Below, piece after piece: positions 17,836 through 27,117 of a stretch of DNA of 41,741 nt (position 1 is the stretch's first letter; every line of letters starts with the position of its first letter). The DNA comes from an uncultured Gammaproteobacteria bacterium (GTDB lineage Bacteria > Pseudomonadota > Gammaproteobacteria > Coxiellales > Coxiellaceae): contig CACHNP010000014.1 in the NCBI GenBank assembly GCA_902581285.1, positions 1 through 41,741 on the forward strand, written 5' to 3'. The notes beneath the pieces are model-generated. The model saw nothing but the letters and a program-made list of their open reading frames with translations. It was not told the DNA's origin and ran no database searches. Position numbers and translations under genes: made by a program.

Positions 17836-18657
17836 ATGGCAAAAGTAATCGTTATTACATCAGGTAAAGGCGGCGTTGGAAAAACAACCACAAGCGCTTC
17901 TATTGCAACGGGCTTAGCTCAATCTGGCCACAAAACAATCGTAATTGACTTTGACGTCGGCTTACGAAACCTTGACTTGATTATGGGTTGTGAGCGACGC
18001 GTAGTTTATGATATTTCAAACGTTATAAACCAAGATGCAACACTGACACAAGCAATCATAAAAGACAAGCGCATTTCCAATTTGCACATACTAGCTGCAT
18101 CACAAACGCGCGATAAAGACATTCTCACGCAGGAAGGCGTCGGCCGTATTATAAATGAACTCAAAGAATCGTTTGACTACATCATTTGTGATTCACCCGC
18201 TGGCATCGAGCGAGGAGCCTTGATGGCAATGTACTACGCTGATACTGCATTCATTGTAACAAACCCTGAGATTTCATCGGTTCGAGATTCTGATCGCATC
18301 CTTGGTATTTTACAAAGTAAAACACAACGAGCAGAACAAGGTTTACCGCCAATTGAAGAGCATTTGATCATCACGCGCTACTCTGAAAAACGTGTATCAA
18401 ATGGAGACATGCTAAGCATTGACGACATAAAAGAATTATTGGGAATACCTTTAATTGGTGTTATCCCAGAATCCCCAACGGTGTTGTCGGCATCAAACTC
18501 AGGAACCCCGGTGATCATGGACACCAGAAGTAACGCGGGAAAAGAGTACCAAAACATCATCCTTCGATTTTTGGGGCTTGCTCCAGAATACAGCCAAGTT
18601 AAGAAAAAAACTTTCTTCAAAAGGCTATTCAGAAAAGAAACGGAGGAGTTAGCATGA
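17836..18657 (+). CDS. minD: septum site-determining ATPase MinD
   Basis: Membrane-cycling ATPase that recruits MinC and oscillates with MinE. The 273-aa product (E. coli 270) starts MAKVIVITSGKGGVGKTTTS, the deviant Walker A motif of the ParA/MinD family, then has VIDFDVGLRNLDLIMGCE and the Walker B region YIICDSPAGIERGA. The C-terminus ends in a basic amphipathic helix (KKTFFKRLFRKETEELA), the expected membrane-targeting sequence. The GAGGGAA ribosome site lies at the end of minC and the ATG immediately follows its stop codon. Confidence 0.97.
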   Translation: MAKVIVITSGKGGVGKTTTSASIATGLAQSGHKTIVIDFDVGLRNLDLIMGCERRVVYDISNVINQDATLTQAIIKDKRISNLHILAASQTRDKDILTQEGVGRIINELKESFDYIICDSPAGIERGALMAMYYADTAFIVTNPEISSVRDSDRILGILQSKTQRAEQGLPPIEEHLIITRYSEKRVSNGDMLSIDDIKELLGIPLIGVIPESPTVLSASNSGTPVIMDTRSNAGKEYQNIILRFLGLAPEYSQVKKKTFFKRLFRKETEELA

Positions 18658-18917
18658 GAATAATGAGAGCACTTGGACTGACATCAAAAACAGCGTCGAC
18701 AGCAAAAGGCAGACTACAAATCATCATTGCCCAACAACGCACTCAGTCTAATAGCCCAGATTACTTGCCAGCATTAAGAGAAGAAATCTTGCAGATAGTA
18801 AAAAAATACACGCAAGTGGAAAGTAACGAGGTGCACATTGACCTTCATAGCAAAGACAACAATTCCGTACTTGAGCTGAACGTTACATTACCATGCGAAG
18901 AAACACAGCCGGCATAG
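18654..18917 (+). CDS. minE: cell division topological specificity factor MinE
   Basis: Stimulates the MinD ATPase and drives Min oscillation so that division occurs at midcell. The 87-aa product (E. coli 88) has the anti-MinCD helix STAKGRLQIIIAQQR and the C-terminal topological-specificity domain with LREEILQIVKKYTQV and LELNVTLP. The first ~12 residues are more basic and less hydrophobic than the E. coli membrane-targeting sequence. It overlaps minD by four bases. A short hairpin with a T-run follows. Confidence 0.95.
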   Translation: MRIMRALGLTSKTASTAKGRLQIIIAQQRTQSNSPDYLPALREEILQIVKKYTQVESNEVHIDLHSKDNNSVLELNVTLPCEETQPA

Positions 18918-18935
18918 TTAGATATGCTTTTTTTT
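18912..18935 (+). terminator. intrinsic terminator after minCDE
   Basis: GCATA (18912-18916), a 6-base loop and TATGC (18923-18927) are followed by eight T residues. The stem is short and begins inside the last minE codons, so termination may be partial. Confidence 0.5.
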
Positions 18936-19036
18936 ACAACAAAAAAGTAAAGCGAATATCATTGGAACACCCGTTTGATTTCACATAAACTGAGCAAGCT
19001 GTCACAGATACATCCATAAACCTTCAAGGTGGTGTC

Positions 19037-20665
19037 TCACCCACCTTGACTCGGTTTGAACTCAACCGATACATCATCAAAGTACTGCTCAGCGTATTTC
19101 TTTACCACTGAAAGCTTATTACTATCAAACACGCTAAATCTAATTTTAGGCATTAACTTCCTCTTCGCTTGTGATGACTTAAGCGCACTCAACTCATGTG
19201 TAATTTCGTGATCAAGCAAATTTTTTCTACTTTTTAAGATAATATCCATGGCAGCTGCTTTAACCATCTTACGGTAAGCTCCATCAAGCTCATCAATAGC
19301 AACCGCTTTTTTACGTAGTAACACCTTTTTTTCTCGAATCACAGTCTTACTGATTTGCTGATGCATCGGCTGAAGAAAGATGCCCGATACATTTAAGTAA
19401 TGGCGAAGTGAATGAGAATCTCGACGAGACACAACCTGATGCTCCATTCGTTGCATTACATCCAGCCTACTATTAATTATCGATTCACGATCAGCTTCGC
19501 TGCTTTCTGCTCCTTTGTTCCAAAGTGAGGCCTGCCATGGAATAGAAAGTTGGCGACACTGTTTAGATGAATAAAGCTCGAGATTTTGCAACATAATTGC
19601 AACCACGTTAATCACCGACGCGATAATCGCATCTGCAAGCTTGTTGTATTTGTCTATGTCCTTGGTTTTGTGAACATATGCACGAAAGTCAGCGCCTCGC
19701 CCGCCCGCCTTTTTAAAACCGGGATCATCCCATATTGATCTCCAGCATGGTGCGCTATAAACAAATTGAGGCCCAAAAGAAGCGTGATCAATATCTAGAA
19801 TAACGAGCTTTGCGCAAGGCTCACCGGCTTTATTTTTATAAATCATTGGAGCAATATCAGCTCCGCGAGGTAACATTTGACCCGTGCTTTTGACCCAGCG
19901 TATGAATTGTATGAAGTCATAAGCCTGAGTCAAAAGCTGTCGCGCTGCAACGGATTTGTCACTCGCGGACCAACCACCAACTAAATTATGTCTATTGGAC
20001 TGATAAAATGTGCTAAGGTAATGTCTATTACACAGCGCACCAAAAGCCGTCGTCATACGCCCTTTCTGTTTAACCTTAAAGAAGGATATATTACGCTCGA
20101 ACCACATACCAAAACGTTCATGCGGGGGCTTTTCTTTCATTTCACCGTTAATCGTCGTATTTTTTTTAAACTCATCGGCATCGTAATCGCCCACCTGAAT
20201 CTTAATGCTGAGTTGCCTATAGATGTTTGCAACACGCTCATCCAAAAATCCTCGATAAATATCAAATGCGAGCATTCTTTCATCAGAAAACTTTACGTAT
20301 GTATTAACAACAGGCGGCGTTTTCGATAGCAAATGCGCATCAGGAGAAAATTGACCCTCTCGATATTTCATTTGCAAAATCGAAAAATATTGCGAACGTA
20401 TCATTTCTGTTTTCAGCTTTTTCTTATAAAATAATTCATCTGAATTGATTCTGTCAAGCTCATCAATGACGTCTTGTTTTTCTCCGTCATCACCAATTAG
20501 CTTATCTAAGTTTGCTTTTATATCACGACAACTTCCTTTTTTTTGAACCCCAAGTGTTTTAGCTTTTGACGCAAGCAAGACTGAAGGACTATGTTTAGTT
20601 TGATTAATGATATCATTAAGACTACTTGACGATTCCCTCAATCGTTTCAACTCATTAACCTTCAT
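19037..20665 (-). CDS. hypothetical protein, 542 aa
   Basis: I do not recognise this protein. It has no signal peptide or membrane segment and is rich in charged residues. A predicted coiled or helical N-terminus (residues 1-90) is followed by a mixed region and a helical, basic C-terminal third with many Lys/Arg pairs. One segment, CAKLVILDIDHASFGPQ, resembles the acidic strand-turn of kinase-like or nucleotidyltransferase folds, but I cannot place the other required motifs. A GGGAGGA ribosome site supports the ATG. It stands alone between minCDE and mdh, with empty sequence on its upstream side. Size, isolation and composition would fit a secreted effector or a lineage-specific protein; this is inference only. 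Confidence 0.65.
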   Translation of the reverse strand: MKVNELKRLRESSSSLNDIINQTKHSPSVLLASKAKTLGVQKKGSCRDIKANLDKLIGDDGEKQDVIDELDRINSDELFYKKKLKTEMIRSQYFSILQMKYREGQFSPDAHLLSKTPPVVNTYVKFSDERMLAFDIYRGFLDERVANIYRQLSIKIQVGDYDADEFKKNTTINGEMKEKPPHERFGMWFERNISFFKVKQKGRMTTAFGALCNRHYLSTFYQSNRHNLVGGWSASDKSVAARQLLTQAYDFIQFIRWVKSTGQMLPRGADIAPMIYKNKAGEPCAKLVILDIDHASFGPQFVYSAPCWRSIWDDPGFKKAGGRGADFRAYVHKTKDIDKYNKLADAIIASVINVVAIMLQNLELYSSKQCRQLSIPWQASLWNKGAESSEADRESIINSRLDVMQRMEHQVVSRRDSHSLRHYLNVSGIFLQPMHQQISKTVIREKKVLLRKKAVAIDELDGAYRKMVKAAAMDIILKSRKNLLDHEITHELSALKSSQAKRKLMPKIRFSVFDSNKLSVVKKYAEQYFDDVSVEFKPSQGG

Positions 20666-21007
20666 GCGTCCTCCCGCTCTAAAAAACTCTATTTTATCAT
20701 ATCACCTGCAGAGACTCACTAATCGTAGCGAGCATAACACGTCAAGCCACTGTTAAATATAACTATACACCTATAACAACCAGTAAAGCATTGACAAATG
20801 TTGTCTATATAGTAAAAAAAATCAATAATATAATTTTATTTTAATAAAAAGAGCATCTTGATTAAGAGAGCCAGCGAAGAAAAAAGGTGTGACCAAACCG
20901 ATTTTAACGAATAAGAACAGAAACAATGCAACAACAATATAAAACCTTCAGGCTTAAGGCGGCATCATTAACAACAAGCTGCTAAAGCGAATTAGAGCCG
21001 ATTCTGA
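20666..21007. other. intergenic region without a recognised gene
   Basis: About 340 AT-rich bases between the divergent upstream side of the 542-aa gene and the mdh terminator. It has no plausible coding frame and no tRNA-like fold. A TTGACA occurs near 20792 and AT-rich tracts near 20815-20850, but no well-spaced promoter pair emerges. I see nothing else in it. Confidence 0.5.
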
Positions 21008-21036
21008 TAAAAAAAGAGCCGTAAAAAACGGCTCTT
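21008..21036 (-). terminator. intrinsic terminator of the nudE-cysQ-mdh unit
   Basis: AAGAGCCGT (21014-21022) and ACGGCTCTT (21028-21036) form a perfect 9-bp stem around a 5-base loop. Read on the minus strand the hairpin is followed by a run of seven T residues, a textbook terminator 20 bases beyond the mdh stop codon. Confidence 0.9.
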
Positions 21037-21057
21037 GTAACATTTACAGTAACCAAA

Positions 21058-22044
21058 TTAGCAAATTAACTCTAGCTTTGAAACAAGCTCTTTTTCTCGA
21101 CGCAATTCTTCCAAGGTTATTTGTAACTTTTCTTTTGCTAAATCATTATGACTCACTCCTTCGAGCACTTTGATTTTACCGTTGACCGTCATACAAGGAA
21201 AAGAAAAAATCAACCCTTCGTCAACGCCGTATTCTCCACGCGAAGCACACGCCATTGAATACAATTCTTCATTTTTATCGAAATGCAAGTTCGAGATACT
21301 ATCAATAATACCGTTGGCAGCACTGGCAGCTGAAGATAACCCTCTTGCATTAATGATGGCTGCACCTCGTTTTTGAACGGTACTAATAAACGTATTCTCA
21401 AACCAGAAATCATCATTGATCACGTCTCTAGCAGGTTGATCTTTAATGGTCGCATTAAAATAATCAGGGTACTGTGTGGCTGAGTGATTCCCCCAGATTA
21501 TCATGTTATCAACATCATTTATCGACACGTTTGCTTTTTCTGCCAGCTGTGCGCAGGCCCGATTTTGATCAAGCATGGTCATGGCAAAAAAGCGGTCTTG
21601 CGGCACATCGGGTGCATGATTCATCGTGATCAAGCAGTTAGTATTACAAGGATTTCCAACTACCAAGACTTTAATATCATCCGCCGCATGGTCATTGATA
21701 GCTTTTCCTTGGGGCGAAAATATTTGGCCATTCATTTTCAACAAGTCACCGCGCTCCATGCCAGCTTTACGCGGCATAGCACCAACCAAAATGGCGTAAT
21801 TAGCTCCCTTCATGGCTACGTTAGCATCGGATGTGATAGTGATATCACCCAAGTTAGGAAAGGCGCAGTCATTCAACTCCATCACCACCCCTTCTAGTGC
21901 CTTTAATGCAGGCTCAATCTCTAATAGATTTAAATGAACCGTGACATCCTGACCAAAAACATGACCAGAGGCCAAACGAAATAACAACGCATAACCAATT
22001 TGACCTGCTGCACCGGTAATAGCCAATCTAATCTCTTTATTCAT
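21058..22044 (-). CDS. mdh: malate dehydrogenase
   Basis: Oxidises malate to oxaloacetate with NAD in the TCA cycle. The 328-aa product from ATG 22044 fits the ~326-330 aa MDH type seen in many proteobacteria, not the shorter 312-aa E. coli form. Visible are the nucleotide-binding [19 protein letters not shown], the substrate-binding Arg in [22 protein letters not shown], the catalytic region [12 protein letters not shown] and the catalytic His in [13 protein letters not shown]. The open frame extends 51 codons upstream into cysQ, but AGGGGG just before 22044 and family alignment fix the start. Its first bases overlap the end of cysQ by 8 bases. It is the last gene of a four-gene overlapping run. 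Confidence 0.95.
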   Translation of the reverse strand: MNKEIRLAITGAAGQIGYALLFRLASGHVFGQDVTVHLNLLEIEPALKALEGVVMELNDCAFPNLGDITITSDANVAMKGANYAILVGAMPRKAGMERGDLLKMNGQIFSPQGKAINDHAADDIKVLVVGNPCNTNCLITMNHAPDVPQDRFFAMTMLDQNRACAQLAEKANVSINDVDNMIIWGNHSATQYPDYFNATIKDQPARDVINDDFWFENTFISTVQKRGAAIINARGLSSAASAANGIIDSISNLHFDKNEELYSMACASRGEYGVDEGLIFSFPCMTVNGKIKVLEGVSHNDLAKEKLQITLEELRREKELVSKLELIC

Positions 22045-22870
22045 ATTTCCCCCTAATGTTTTGACATAACTCCAACAAACCCGGCAATCCTGCTGAGTTC
22101 CCAGAAACGATAAAAGCTGAGTTAAGTAACCCGTGCTTGGGCTCATATTGCAGTGTTTTTCCGTTAAAATCAACCACCACCCCACCCGCTTTCTCAATTA
22201 ATAAGTGACCTGCCGCCACATCCCACAAACTGGTAGCACCAAAACGAATATACACATCCGCTTGCCCCAAGCAAATCTGAGTAAATTTTATGGCGCTGTG
22301 GCATCGCTTAACAACACAAAAAGGGTTATCCCCAGACAAATGCGATCGAATAACCTCGTCACTGGGCGAGCACCGTCCAGTCAATAAACGAAGCTGACCA
22401 AAACGATTAGTCTTGTTTGTAGAGAGCTTAACTTTTATTCCATCAAGATAACCATAAGCATAAGGCAAGTTTGCAGTGGCAACAAAATACTGATTTTTGA
22501 CTGGGATATAAATCAGCGCAAGAACGGGATGCCTTGCCTGAATCAAAGCCACATTGATACAAAATTCATCACTGCCATCCACAAAACCACGAGTTCCATC
22601 GATAGGATCAACCAGCCAATATTGACTTAATCCTGTTTCAATTATGTTTTCAGCTTCCTCACTGATAACTTTGATACTGGGCGTCAAACGAGATAAAGCG
22701 CTAGAAATAAAATCATCGATCTCTTTATCAAGATCCGTCATGATGGTGCCGTCTGATTTTTGACGAGAAGCCAACGGTTTTTTCTCAAAATAGTGTGCTC
22801 GAAGCCTGACTGATGCCTGCCCAACAATCTGAATCACTTGTTGTAACAGCGTATCCAGTTCAGGACGCAT
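22037..22870 (-). CDS. cysQ: 3'(2'),5'-bisphosphate nucleotidase CysQ
   Basis: Inositol-monophosphatase-fold enzyme that removes the 3' phosphate from PAP/PAPS. The 277-aa product has the metal-binding signatures of the superfamily: [41 protein letters not shown] with the metal-binding DPIDGT, and [15 protein letters not shown] near the C-terminus. The DGTRGFxxGxxEFxxNVALI variant points to CysQ over SuhB. It overlaps nudE by 11 bases upstream and mdh by 8 bases downstream; the nudE-cysQ pairing is common in gammaproteobacteria. SuhB-type inositol monophosphatase is the alternative. Confidence 0.88.
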   Translation of the reverse strand: MRPELDTLLQQVIQIVGQASVRLRAHYFEKKPLASRQKSDGTIMTDLDKEIDDFISSALSRLTPSIKVISEEAENIIETGLSQYWLVDPIDGTRGFVDGSDEFCINVALIQARHPVLALIYIPVKNQYFVATANLPYAYGYLDGIKVKLSTNKTNRFGQLRLLTGRCSPSDEVIRSHLSGDNPFCVVKRCHSAIKFTQICLGQADVYIRFGATSLWDVAAGHLLIEKAGGVVVDFNGKTLQYEPKHGLLNSAFIVSGNSAGLPGLLELCQNIRGKYE

Positions 22871-23432
22871 GGTGTTTCCTTAGAAATAACAACAGTGCCG
22901 CAACTGACCGTGACTCAATAAAATCAGGATGAGATAACAATGCATCCACTTCGGATAATGCCCAAGGAACAACTTCAAGCGCTTCAGGTTCATCGCCAAC
23001 AAGCGAGTCAGAGTGTAATCCCCGCGCTAAGAAAACAGTAATTAGATGACTGGAATACGACGGTGAAGCTGCAAATTGACGCAGTAACGATAAAGATTTC
23101 GCTCCATAACCAATTTCTTCTCTTATCTCACGTTGAGCAGCCTGTTCCACCGACTCCCCTGAATCCACACCCCCTTTAGGAAAACCCAGGCAGTACGTCT
23201 CAAAACCCACCGCGTACTCGCGCACCAACAACAACGTGTCATCGTTAAGCAACGGTACCACCATGACCGATTCATTTTGATTCAGAGCCGACTTAGAGCG
23301 CTCATAGAAACGCTCTTCTTGATTACTGAAACGCAAATGAACACGCTCAATCTTTACGCGCGATGTACTGGCAACCACGCTGGTGTGTAAGATTTTTGGC
23401 AACTTCTGTGTCAATTTATGCCTCCACGACAA
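22860..23432 (-). CDS. nudE: ADP compounds hydrolase NudE
   Basis: Nudix hydrolase acting on ADP-ribose, Ap3A and NADH-type dinucleotides. The 190-aa product (E. coli 186) contains a complete Nudix box, G-x5-E-x7-REIREEIGY, in GGVDSGESVEQAAQREIREE. The preceding YAVGFETYCLGFPKGG is typical of NudE. Its C-terminus overlaps cysQ by 11 bases, and its start lies 17 bases inside the L,D-transpeptidase gene, so translation of the run is coupled. Confidence 0.9.
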   Translation of the reverse strand: MSWRHKLTQKLPKILHTSVVASTSRVKIERVHLRFSNQEERFYERSKSALNQNESVMVVPLLNDDTLLLVREYAVGFETYCLGFPKGGVDSGESVEQAAQREIREEIGYGAKSLSLLRQFAASPSYSSHLITVFLARGLHSDSLVGDEPEALEVVPWALSEVDALLSHPDFIESRSVAALLLFLRKHHAS

Positions 23433-24216
23433 CCGGCATTCTCAATTGAGAGAACGACTGGTTCAACCACTTTATGTCATCACGAAAGAGATAAACACAA
23501 CCATGAGACTTATTGATAAACCCCATCATAAGAGATTGATGCAATGAGTAACCCCCATGAAAGAAAACACAATAAGGCATAGGTGAGCCACCATGAGTCG
23601 AAATTGGGTACAAATTTGAACGGCAATCTGCTCCACCTTTACGGTAAATCCAAAACGTTCCTGTGGGTGTGGAGCAGGACTGATTATTGTAAGGACACTG
23701 CTTCATTCCACTGGTTGCGGGCCCCCAGCGAACTAATCGACCACTCTTATTATAGGCTGCAAAAGCGTACTTACTCAAACTGACAACGACCTCCGGATGA
23801 TGATGCGTGTTCCGATATAGAGGCATGGGAGAAAAACTCAAATCATTAAGATGATGCCAATCAGTTGGTACTAACAGCCAATTTCGATAAAACAAAGCCG
23901 AATTCATTCGGTTTAGACGCATTATAATCCGACGATTCTGCGGATTGGGAAAAACATCAGGCCAAATTTCGTGAGGACGAATGCTAACGCAATGCAAACC
24001 AGGCAACTGGCAAAGTTGCTTCACCATCTGCGGCGCGTTGGATAACGCATGCTGGTGGGCAAATTTTTCAGGATTTATCGGAGCGCTGCTGAAGATAACA
24101 TGGCTGCTCTGGTCGAAATGTCGAATCATGTCCTGTTCAGCTTTAGGACTGATTGCGCCCAGCCCGGATGAAATGACCAACAGATTCATCAAAACCGACA
24201 AAATAATTCGTTTCAT
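23416..24216 (-). CDS. L,D-transpeptidase (YkuD family), exported
   Basis: Periplasmic enzyme expected to form 3-3 crosslinks in peptidoglycan or attach proteins to it. The 266-aa product has an N-terminal signal peptide (MKRIILSVLMNLLVISSGLGA). Residues ~140-260 form a YkuD domain with TPTGTFWIYRK, HGGYSLHQS and the catalytic Cys in NKSHGCVYLFRDD, matching the HxxxSHGC..L..D.. signature. AAGGA precedes the ATG. It is first in the nudE-cysQ-mdh run. Together with PBP2/RodA and MltB it is the window's fourth peptidoglycan enzyme. The physiological substrate is unknown. Confidence 0.87.
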   Translation of the reverse strand: MKRIILSVLMNLLVISSGLGAISPKAEQDMIRHFDQSSHVIFSSAPINPEKFAHQHALSNAPQMVKQLCQLPGLHCVSIRPHEIWPDVFPNPQNRRIIMRLNRMNSALFYRNWLLVPTDWHHLNDLSFSPMPLYRNTHHHPEVVVSLSKYAFAAYNKSGRLVRWGPATSGMKQCPYNNQSCSTPTGTFWIYRKGGADCRSNLYPISTHGGSPMPYCVFFHGGYSLHQSLMMGFINKSHGCVYLFRDDIKWLNQSFSQLRMPVVVEA

Positions 24217-24330
24217 TCTCTTTCCTTACATTATAAAACAGAAGAATTATCCCATAAAAAAGCGAGTAACAACAACAATTCGCTGCAGTTTATTAGACTA
24301 ATTGTACAATAAATTATATAATACATCACC

Positions 24331-25461
24331 ATGAACACGGCAAAACCCATATCGCTTTACATCCACTTTCCATGGTGTATTCAAAAGTGCCCATACTGTG
24401 ACTTCAACTCACACGAAGAAAAAAAAACACGACCAGAATCAGCTTATATCGATAGATTAATCTTGGAACTTGAGCAAAAAAAACACCAATTAGAAAACAG
24501 AGAGATTTCAACCATCTTCATCGGCGGTGGCACACCCAGTTTAATCAGCGGTATCGCCATTCATCGCCTGCTAACCAGCATTACCAAACGATTTCCCTGT
24601 TCAACCAACGTAGAAATCACGCTTGAGGCCAACCCAGGTACAGTCGAAATCCAATTCCTCAAGGATTATTACGAAGCCGGTGTAAACAGGCTCTCTTTTG
24701 GCGTACAGAGTTTTTGCGACAAACAACTCTCCAAGTTAGGGCGAATTCATTCTGCACAGGAGGCAAAAAGCGCTTTCAAACTAGCAAGGCAACTAGGATT
24801 TGATAATATCAACATCGATGTGATGTTTGCCCTGCCCAAACAATCAACTCGCGAGGCGTTGAACGATTTGGAGCAAGCGATCGCTTTGTCACCTGAGCAC
24901 ATCTCATGGTACCAATTAACCATCGAACCTAATACGGCATTCGCCCACTTACCGCCGGCGCTACCAAATGACGACAGCGTCGTTGAGATGCAAACACAGG
25001 GGCAGGTATTACTGCGTTCTCATGGCTATCACCAATACGAAGTATCTGCCTACGCATGCAATCGAAAGCACTGTCGGCACAACGAAAATTACTGGGAGTT
25101 CGGCGACTACTTAGGAATTGGCGCCGGAGCCCACAGTAAAATAACACACGGCCAATTGATCACCCGTTACTGGAATCACAAACACCCTAAACAGTATCTC
25201 AAACAAGAGAATGCCACAACTGGGCAACAGCACATCAAAGACGAGCACATCGTGTTTGAGTATTTTATGAACCGTATGCGACTGAATAAACCGATCAGTG
25301 AATCAGAATTTATCCGCCTCACAGGCTTTCAGTTTAAGGATATCCACCATCAGCTGCAATCACTCTTAGAACAAGGTCTCATCTCTCTCGATGCACACCT
25401 CACTCTCACCGAGAAAGGACGCTGGTTTTTAAATGACATACTGCAGCACTTTTTAGAATAA
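24331..25461 (+). CDS. hemW: heme chaperone HemW (radical SAM)
   Basis: Radical-SAM family protein that binds heme and delivers it to respiratory enzymes; often mislabelled as an oxygen-independent coproporphyrinogen oxidase. The 376-aa product (E. coli 378) has the cluster motif Cys16-x3-Cys20-x2-Cys23 (WCIQKCPYCDF), FIGGGTPSLI, LEANPGT, RLSFGVQSF and HNENYWEFGDYLGIGAGAHS, all typical of HemW. It differs from true HemN by its length and N-terminus. The ATG has no visible ribosome site and lies only 8 bases after a TATAAT (24317-24322), so the transcript may be nearly leaderless. Divergent from the L,D-transpeptidase gene. Confidence 0.93.
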   Translation: MNTAKPISLYIHFPWCIQKCPYCDFNSHEEKKTRPESAYIDRLILELEQKKHQLENREISTIFIGGGTPSLISGIAIHRLLTSITKRFPCSTNVEITLEANPGTVEIQFLKDYYEAGVNRLSFGVQSFCDKQLSKLGRIHSAQEAKSAFKLARQLGFDNINIDVMFALPKQSTREALNDLEQAIALSPEHISWYQLTIEPNTAFAHLPPALPNDDSVVEMQTQGQVLLRSHGYHQYEVSAYACNRKHCRHNENYWEFGDYLGIGAGAHSKITHGQLITRYWNHKHPKQYLKQENATTGQQHIKDEHIVFEYFMNRMRLNKPISESEFIRLTGFQFKDIHHQLQSLLEQGLISLDAHLTLTEKGRWFLNDILQHFLE

Positions 25462-25649
25462 ACTTAAAAGAAGACAAATTCAGACATGAAAAATAGCTGC
25501 ATTCCATAAAAAAGAGTGTATTTCACTGAATTCAATGAAAAAAAAGATAAAATTAATAATTATTTTAACATTTTTTTAATATTATTTTAATAAATATAAG
25601 GTAAAATAGTGTCAATTATAAATTAATCAACCATATTAGGCTGAAAACA

Positions 25650-26708
25650 ATGAGAAAAAGTAACACAGTTAGAACGGGCTTGAACCTACTTACCACAAAT
25701 ACAGCGCCGCCAGAGATGACGGTAACAGAACCAGAGATGACGGTAACAGAAGAAGAACTCATGTTCCGCTTTGATGAAGAAAACGAAACTTCTAATGTAA
25801 ATGACACCGAAGCAACCACTATTGAAAATGGGGCCTCAGTTGAAAACGAAAATGAAGATGCAATTAATGTGCCCGTAATTAAAAAAGAAGAAATTGATAC
25901 TACTACCGTATTTGGTGCACTTTACTACATCTATACACACGGTGAACCAGGGCAGAAAGAGGAATGCACAAGGGAGTACGAGAAAAAAAGAGAAAGAAAA
26001 CAACAACAAGAAGAAGAGATGCGCAATGGTCTTCGCAAAAGAGCCATTAGACATTATAGTGAATGGCTAGTCGAAAACATAATAAACACAGCCAAAGATA
26101 ATATTCGTGAACAGTCAAAGTCGATCGAATCAGAAAACACCCCCCTCCCCACCGCATCAACATCACATATGGATGAGCTTAGAAACATTAGCGAGTTGAT
26201 ATGTAATGATTCTGATGACGACGAAAAGCCCTCGGATGAAATCAATAGTGCTTTTGGACAACCAACAAGAAACAGAGAAAGTCAGTGGAATGCCATACAC
26301 AAGGAAATTCGAGCTAAATATGCTAATCATGGTTATTTAGGTGACACACACGAACTATCTGCAGAAGAAATACAAGAAAATCATGAAAGAGCAGCCAAAT
26401 GGAAAAAAATACACCAAGAGAGCGATAATAAAGCCTATTCTGAAATTCGAGCTAGATCGCCTTACGACTGCTTATCCGATAATGAACGACCACAGTCCAA
26501 TCAGTCCACTGACACTGTTACATACGATAGAGAAATAAACAGTTATGGTTTTTTACGTGTGAGTAACCTGAGAAATTTTGGTGTGACTGACACAGAAAAT
26601 AATGGCGCGAGAGTCCGAGAAAATGATATTTCCAGTGACACAGAAAATGATTCGAGTAATCAAGAACACGATGATGACGACAACATATTCAAAATAACCA
26701 TTAGTTAA
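25650..26708 (+). CDS. hypothetical acidic low-complexity protein, 352 aa
   Basis: Not recognised. The protein lacks a signal peptide and membrane segments and is strongly acidic and Glu/Asp/Asn-rich. It opens with a perfect two-unit repeat PEMTVTE (residues ~21-34). A short folded-looking segment around residues 85-155 contains VFGALYYIYTHGEPGQ and a very charged helix (KKRERKQQQEEEMR). Two related stretches follow (IHKEIRAKYANHGYLGD and YSEIRARSPYDCLSD). Asp-rich runs occur at residues ~190 and at the end (NQEHDDDDNIFKITIS). It lies just upstream of hcp behind an extremely AT-rich leader, so a T6SS cargo or host-directed effector is plausible but unproven. Confidence 0.65.
   Translation: MRKSNTVRTGLNLLTTNTAPPEMTVTEPEMTVTEEELMFRFDEENETSNVNDTEATTIENGASVENENEDAINVPVIKKEEIDTTTVFGALYYIYTHGEPGQKEECTREYEKKRERKQQQEEEMRNGLRKRAIRHYSEWLVENIINTAKDNIREQSKSIESENTPLPTASTSHMDELRNISELICNDSDDDEKPSDEINSAFGQPTRNRESQWNAIHKEIRAKYANHGYLGDTHELSAEEIQENHERAAKWKKIHQESDNKAYSEIRARSPYDCLSDNERPQSNQSTDTVTYDREINSYGFLRVSNLRNFGVTDTENNGARVRENDISSDTENDSSNQEHDDDDNIFKITIS
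25710..25751 (+). repeat. perfect 21-bp tandem duplication in coding sequence
   Basis: Two identical adjacent 21-base units (25710-25730 and 25731-25751) encode PEMTVTE twice near the N-terminus of the acidic protein. The exact match suggests recent slippage, and the number of units could vary between strains. Confidence 0.85.
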
Positions 26709-26773
26709 AACACGCAATAGCGATTACATGAATTGATTCTAAAGATCGCGAACTGCCTTCGTTCATTAGACCA

Positions 26774-26812
26774 ATCAAAAAAAGAAAAAACAATGATATC
26801 TTTTTTTCTGAT
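26774..26812. repeat. AT-rich inverted repeat, possible terminator
   Basis: ATCAAAAAAAGA and TCTTTTTTTCTGAT pair over 12-13 bases with one bulged G, around a 13-base loop. It lies 65 bases after the acidic-protein gene and could end its transcript, though an A-T stem is weak. Confidence 0.4.
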
Positions 26813-27016
26813 GAGGCAATCAATATAACAAGTTAAGAAAGCATGAATTCCACCTCAGCTTGAAATCATTATTAAATAATAGAGTTGGAGAGACAGACAG
26901 AAATAAGAACGAGTCGCCGTAAAAATTAACCGACATGATCAGTATGGCGTAAATTTCGAAATAAAAATTGACAGCAGCCAAGATCCATTCCACAAGGCAA
27001 AAAAAACTGTTAAAAC

Positions 27017-27031
27017 AAAAACACGGTATTG
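27017..27031 (+). promoter_or_regulatory. 15-base T6SS upstream motif, copy 2
   Basis: AAAAACACGGTATTG, ending 86 bases before the hcp ATG. It is identical to copies before vgrG-PAAR and the Fha-slot gene. A possible TAGCAT -10 lies 16 bases after TTGTAA, which begins at the motif's end. Confidence 0.6.
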
Positions 27032-27117
27032 TAATAAAATACCAAATCTCTAGCATGTATTGAGTAAGCCCTGCTGTGCTTAGCACAAAATCACACATAA
27101 TAACAAAGGAATAGACA

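Larger units (their letters stand above)
26709..27117. other. intergenic region upstream of hcp
   Basis: About 410 bases with no credible gene. It holds an AT-only inverted repeat (26774-26812), the second copy of the 15-base T6SS motif (27017-27031), and a TGTGC-tta-GCACA hairpin (27075-27087) that would lie in the hcp leader. A minus-strand open frame here is hydrophobic antisense of A-rich sequence and starts inside hcp, so I did not call it. Confidence 0.6.

Noticed and set aside
19988-20329. Plus-strand 113-codon open frame opposite the 542-aa gene
   Set aside because: Antisense shadow of a longer frame that has a strong ribosome site; no independent coding evidence.
21484-21897. Plus-strand 137-codon open frame opposite mdh
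   Set aside because: It lies wholly antisense to the conserved mdh coding sequence and has no family resemblance or ribosome site.
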